Source of the DNA: Prevotellaceae bacterium UBA1716
GTDB taxonomy: Bacteria > Bacteroidota > Bacteroidia > Bacteroidales > Bacteroidaceae
Direction of reading: 5' to 3'
Assembly (NCBI GenBank): GCA_002317225.1
Contig: DCIW01000103.1
Coordinates: 1 to 6,440, forward strand
DNA: 6,440 nucleotides
Shown here: one piece after another, positions 6,108 through 6,440 of the stretch
Position numbering within the stretch: position 1 is the first letter of the stretch
Layout: every line of letters starts with the position of its first letter
Made by a program: the position numbers and the translations under genes
The notes under the pieces: generated by a model
What the model was told of the DNA's origin: nothing
What the model saw: the letters and a program-made list of their open reading frames with translations, nothing else
The model's database searches: none

Positions 6108-6128
6108 CTAACAATAATAAATTGTTAG
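6108..6128. promoter_or_regulatory. Perfect inverted repeat, candidate operator for the GH3 gene
   Basis: CTAACAAT (6108-6115) and ATTGTTAG (6121-6128) are perfect 8-bp inverted arms around a 5-nt AATAA spacer. The element occupies the place where the -33 box of the GH3 promoter should lie (about 6114-6117) and ends 10 bp before the -7 box. The dyad shape and spacing fit a dimeric DNA-binding regulator. No T-run follows it, so it is not a good terminator. The regulator is unknown. Confidence 0.5.
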
Positions 6129-6137
6129 AAATATAAC

Positions 6138-6145
6138 TATCTTTG
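6138..6145 (+). promoter_or_regulatory. Bacteroidetes -7 promoter element for the GH3 gene
   Basis: TATCTTTG matches the -7 consensus TAnnTTTG. No TTTG is found 19-21 bp upstream (the nearest, at 6099-6102, is 35 bp away), so the -33 half is missing and may be replaced by an activator bound at the inverted repeat 6108-6128. Transcription would start near 6151, giving a leader of about 20 nt. A four-codon upstream reading frame (ATG at 6164, stop TGA at 6173-6175) overlaps the GH3 start as ATGA. Confidence 0.6.
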
Positions 6146-6171
6146 CAGCATAAAACCTAATAAATGCATTT

Positions 6172-6440
6172 ATGAAACGAATCATTCTATCTGTTTTTGC
6201 GTTCGTAGCAGTCTTTGCAATCGAATCATTTGCGCAACAATTACCTTACCAGAATCCAAATCTCTCGGCACATGAGAGAGCAGTTGACCTTTGTGGTCGT
6301 CTCACACTTGAGGAGAAGGCATCACTTATGCTTGATGACTCTCCTGCTATCCCACGTCTTGGAATCAAGCATTGGCAGTGGTGGAGTGAGGCACTCCATG
6401 GTTATGCAAATATGGGAAATGTAACTAACTTCCCAGAACC
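6172..6440 (+). CDS. N-terminus of a secreted glycoside hydrolase family 3 beta-glycosidase (3' end outside window)
   Basis: The first 89 codons are visible, and the frame stays open to the right edge. The protein starts with a Sec signal peptide (MKR, hydrophobic core, likely cut after A21 in 'ESFAQQ'). The family-3 N-terminal domain follows: 'YQNPNLSAHERAVDL', 'RLTLEEKASLM', 'PRLGIKHWQWWSEALHG' (61-77) and 'GNVTNFPE' (82-89). This order, and W71-S-E-A-L-H-G in particular, is typical of Bacteroidetes GH3 beta-xylosidases and beta-glucosidases. The catalytic Asp and acid/base residue lie beyond the edge, so activity on xylo-, gluco- or other oligosaccharides cannot be decided. The export predicts a periplasmic or outer-surface enzyme that releases sugars from plant or host glycan fragments. 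It follows the operon terminator and has its own promoter, so a link to the export genes is not implied. The frame has a TAA stop at 6151-6153 upstream, and the signal peptide supports ATG at 6172. Confidence 0.88.
   Translation, partial: MKRIILSVFAFVAVFAIESFAQQLPYQNPNLSAHERAVDLCGRLTLEEKASLMLDDSPAIPRLGIKHWQWWSEALHGYANMGNVTNFPE

Noticed and set aside
6215..6424. Short + strand frame of 69 codons near the right edge
   Set aside because: It is out of frame with the GH3 N-terminus, which has a signal peptide and conserved family motifs in the frame starting at 6172.

Overview
The window looks like chromosomal DNA from a member of the Bacteroidales, most likely Prevotella or a close relative. The evidence is AT-rich DNA, promoters of the Bacteroidetes type (TTTG, about 20 bp, TAnnTTTG) at 621-652 and in part at 6138-6145, start codons with A-rich leaders and no Shine-Dalgarno sequence, a secreted-protein C-terminus typical of the group, and a GH3 glycosidase start typical of Prevotella/Bacteroides. 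The genus is an inference, because no rRNA or marker gene is present.

Layout, all genes on the + strand. (1) 1-523 is the C-terminal 173 residues of a large secreted or surface protein of unknown function whose start lies outside the window. (2) 524-689 is intergenic. It holds a long imperfect inverted repeat (560-615) with a nested perfect palindrome, then a near-consensus promoter (621-652). (3) 690-5959 is a tight three-gene unit with gaps of 43 and 28 bp and no internal promoter that I can see. It encodes a membrane-anchored UDP-HexNAc 4,6-dehydratase (CapD/PglF/WbpM class), a Wza-like outer-membrane polysaccharide-export lipoprotein, and a Wzz-BY-kinase fusion (Wzc-like) with a tyrosine-rich tail. 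(4) 5960-6171 is intergenic. It holds an array of AATTnnn units spaced exactly 7 bp apart around a small GC-rich core, a strong intrinsic terminator (6048-6083), and a promoter region with a perfect 8-bp inverted repeat where the -33 box should be. (5) 6172-6440 is the start of a secreted GH3 beta-glycosidase that runs off the right edge.

How the genes work together: the dehydratase would make a 4-keto-6-deoxy UDP-HexNAc, the first step to sugars such as FucNAc, QuiNAc or bacillosamine. The Wzc-like kinase in the inner membrane would control polymerisation and export, and the Wza-like lipoprotein would form the outer-membrane exit. The window contains no glycosyltransferase, Wzx flippase or Wzy polymerase, and no UpxY/UpxZ-type regulators. 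This is therefore the export and precursor part of a capsule or exopolysaccharide pathway whose remaining genes must be elsewhere. The GH3 gene has its own promoter and is separated by a terminator, so it is probably a separate glycan-degradation gene.

I see no convincing evidence of a wholly new system. The most unusual features are the 7-bp-periodic repeat at 5959-6041, the two symmetric elements placed next to promoters, and the non-canonical Walker B of the kinase.
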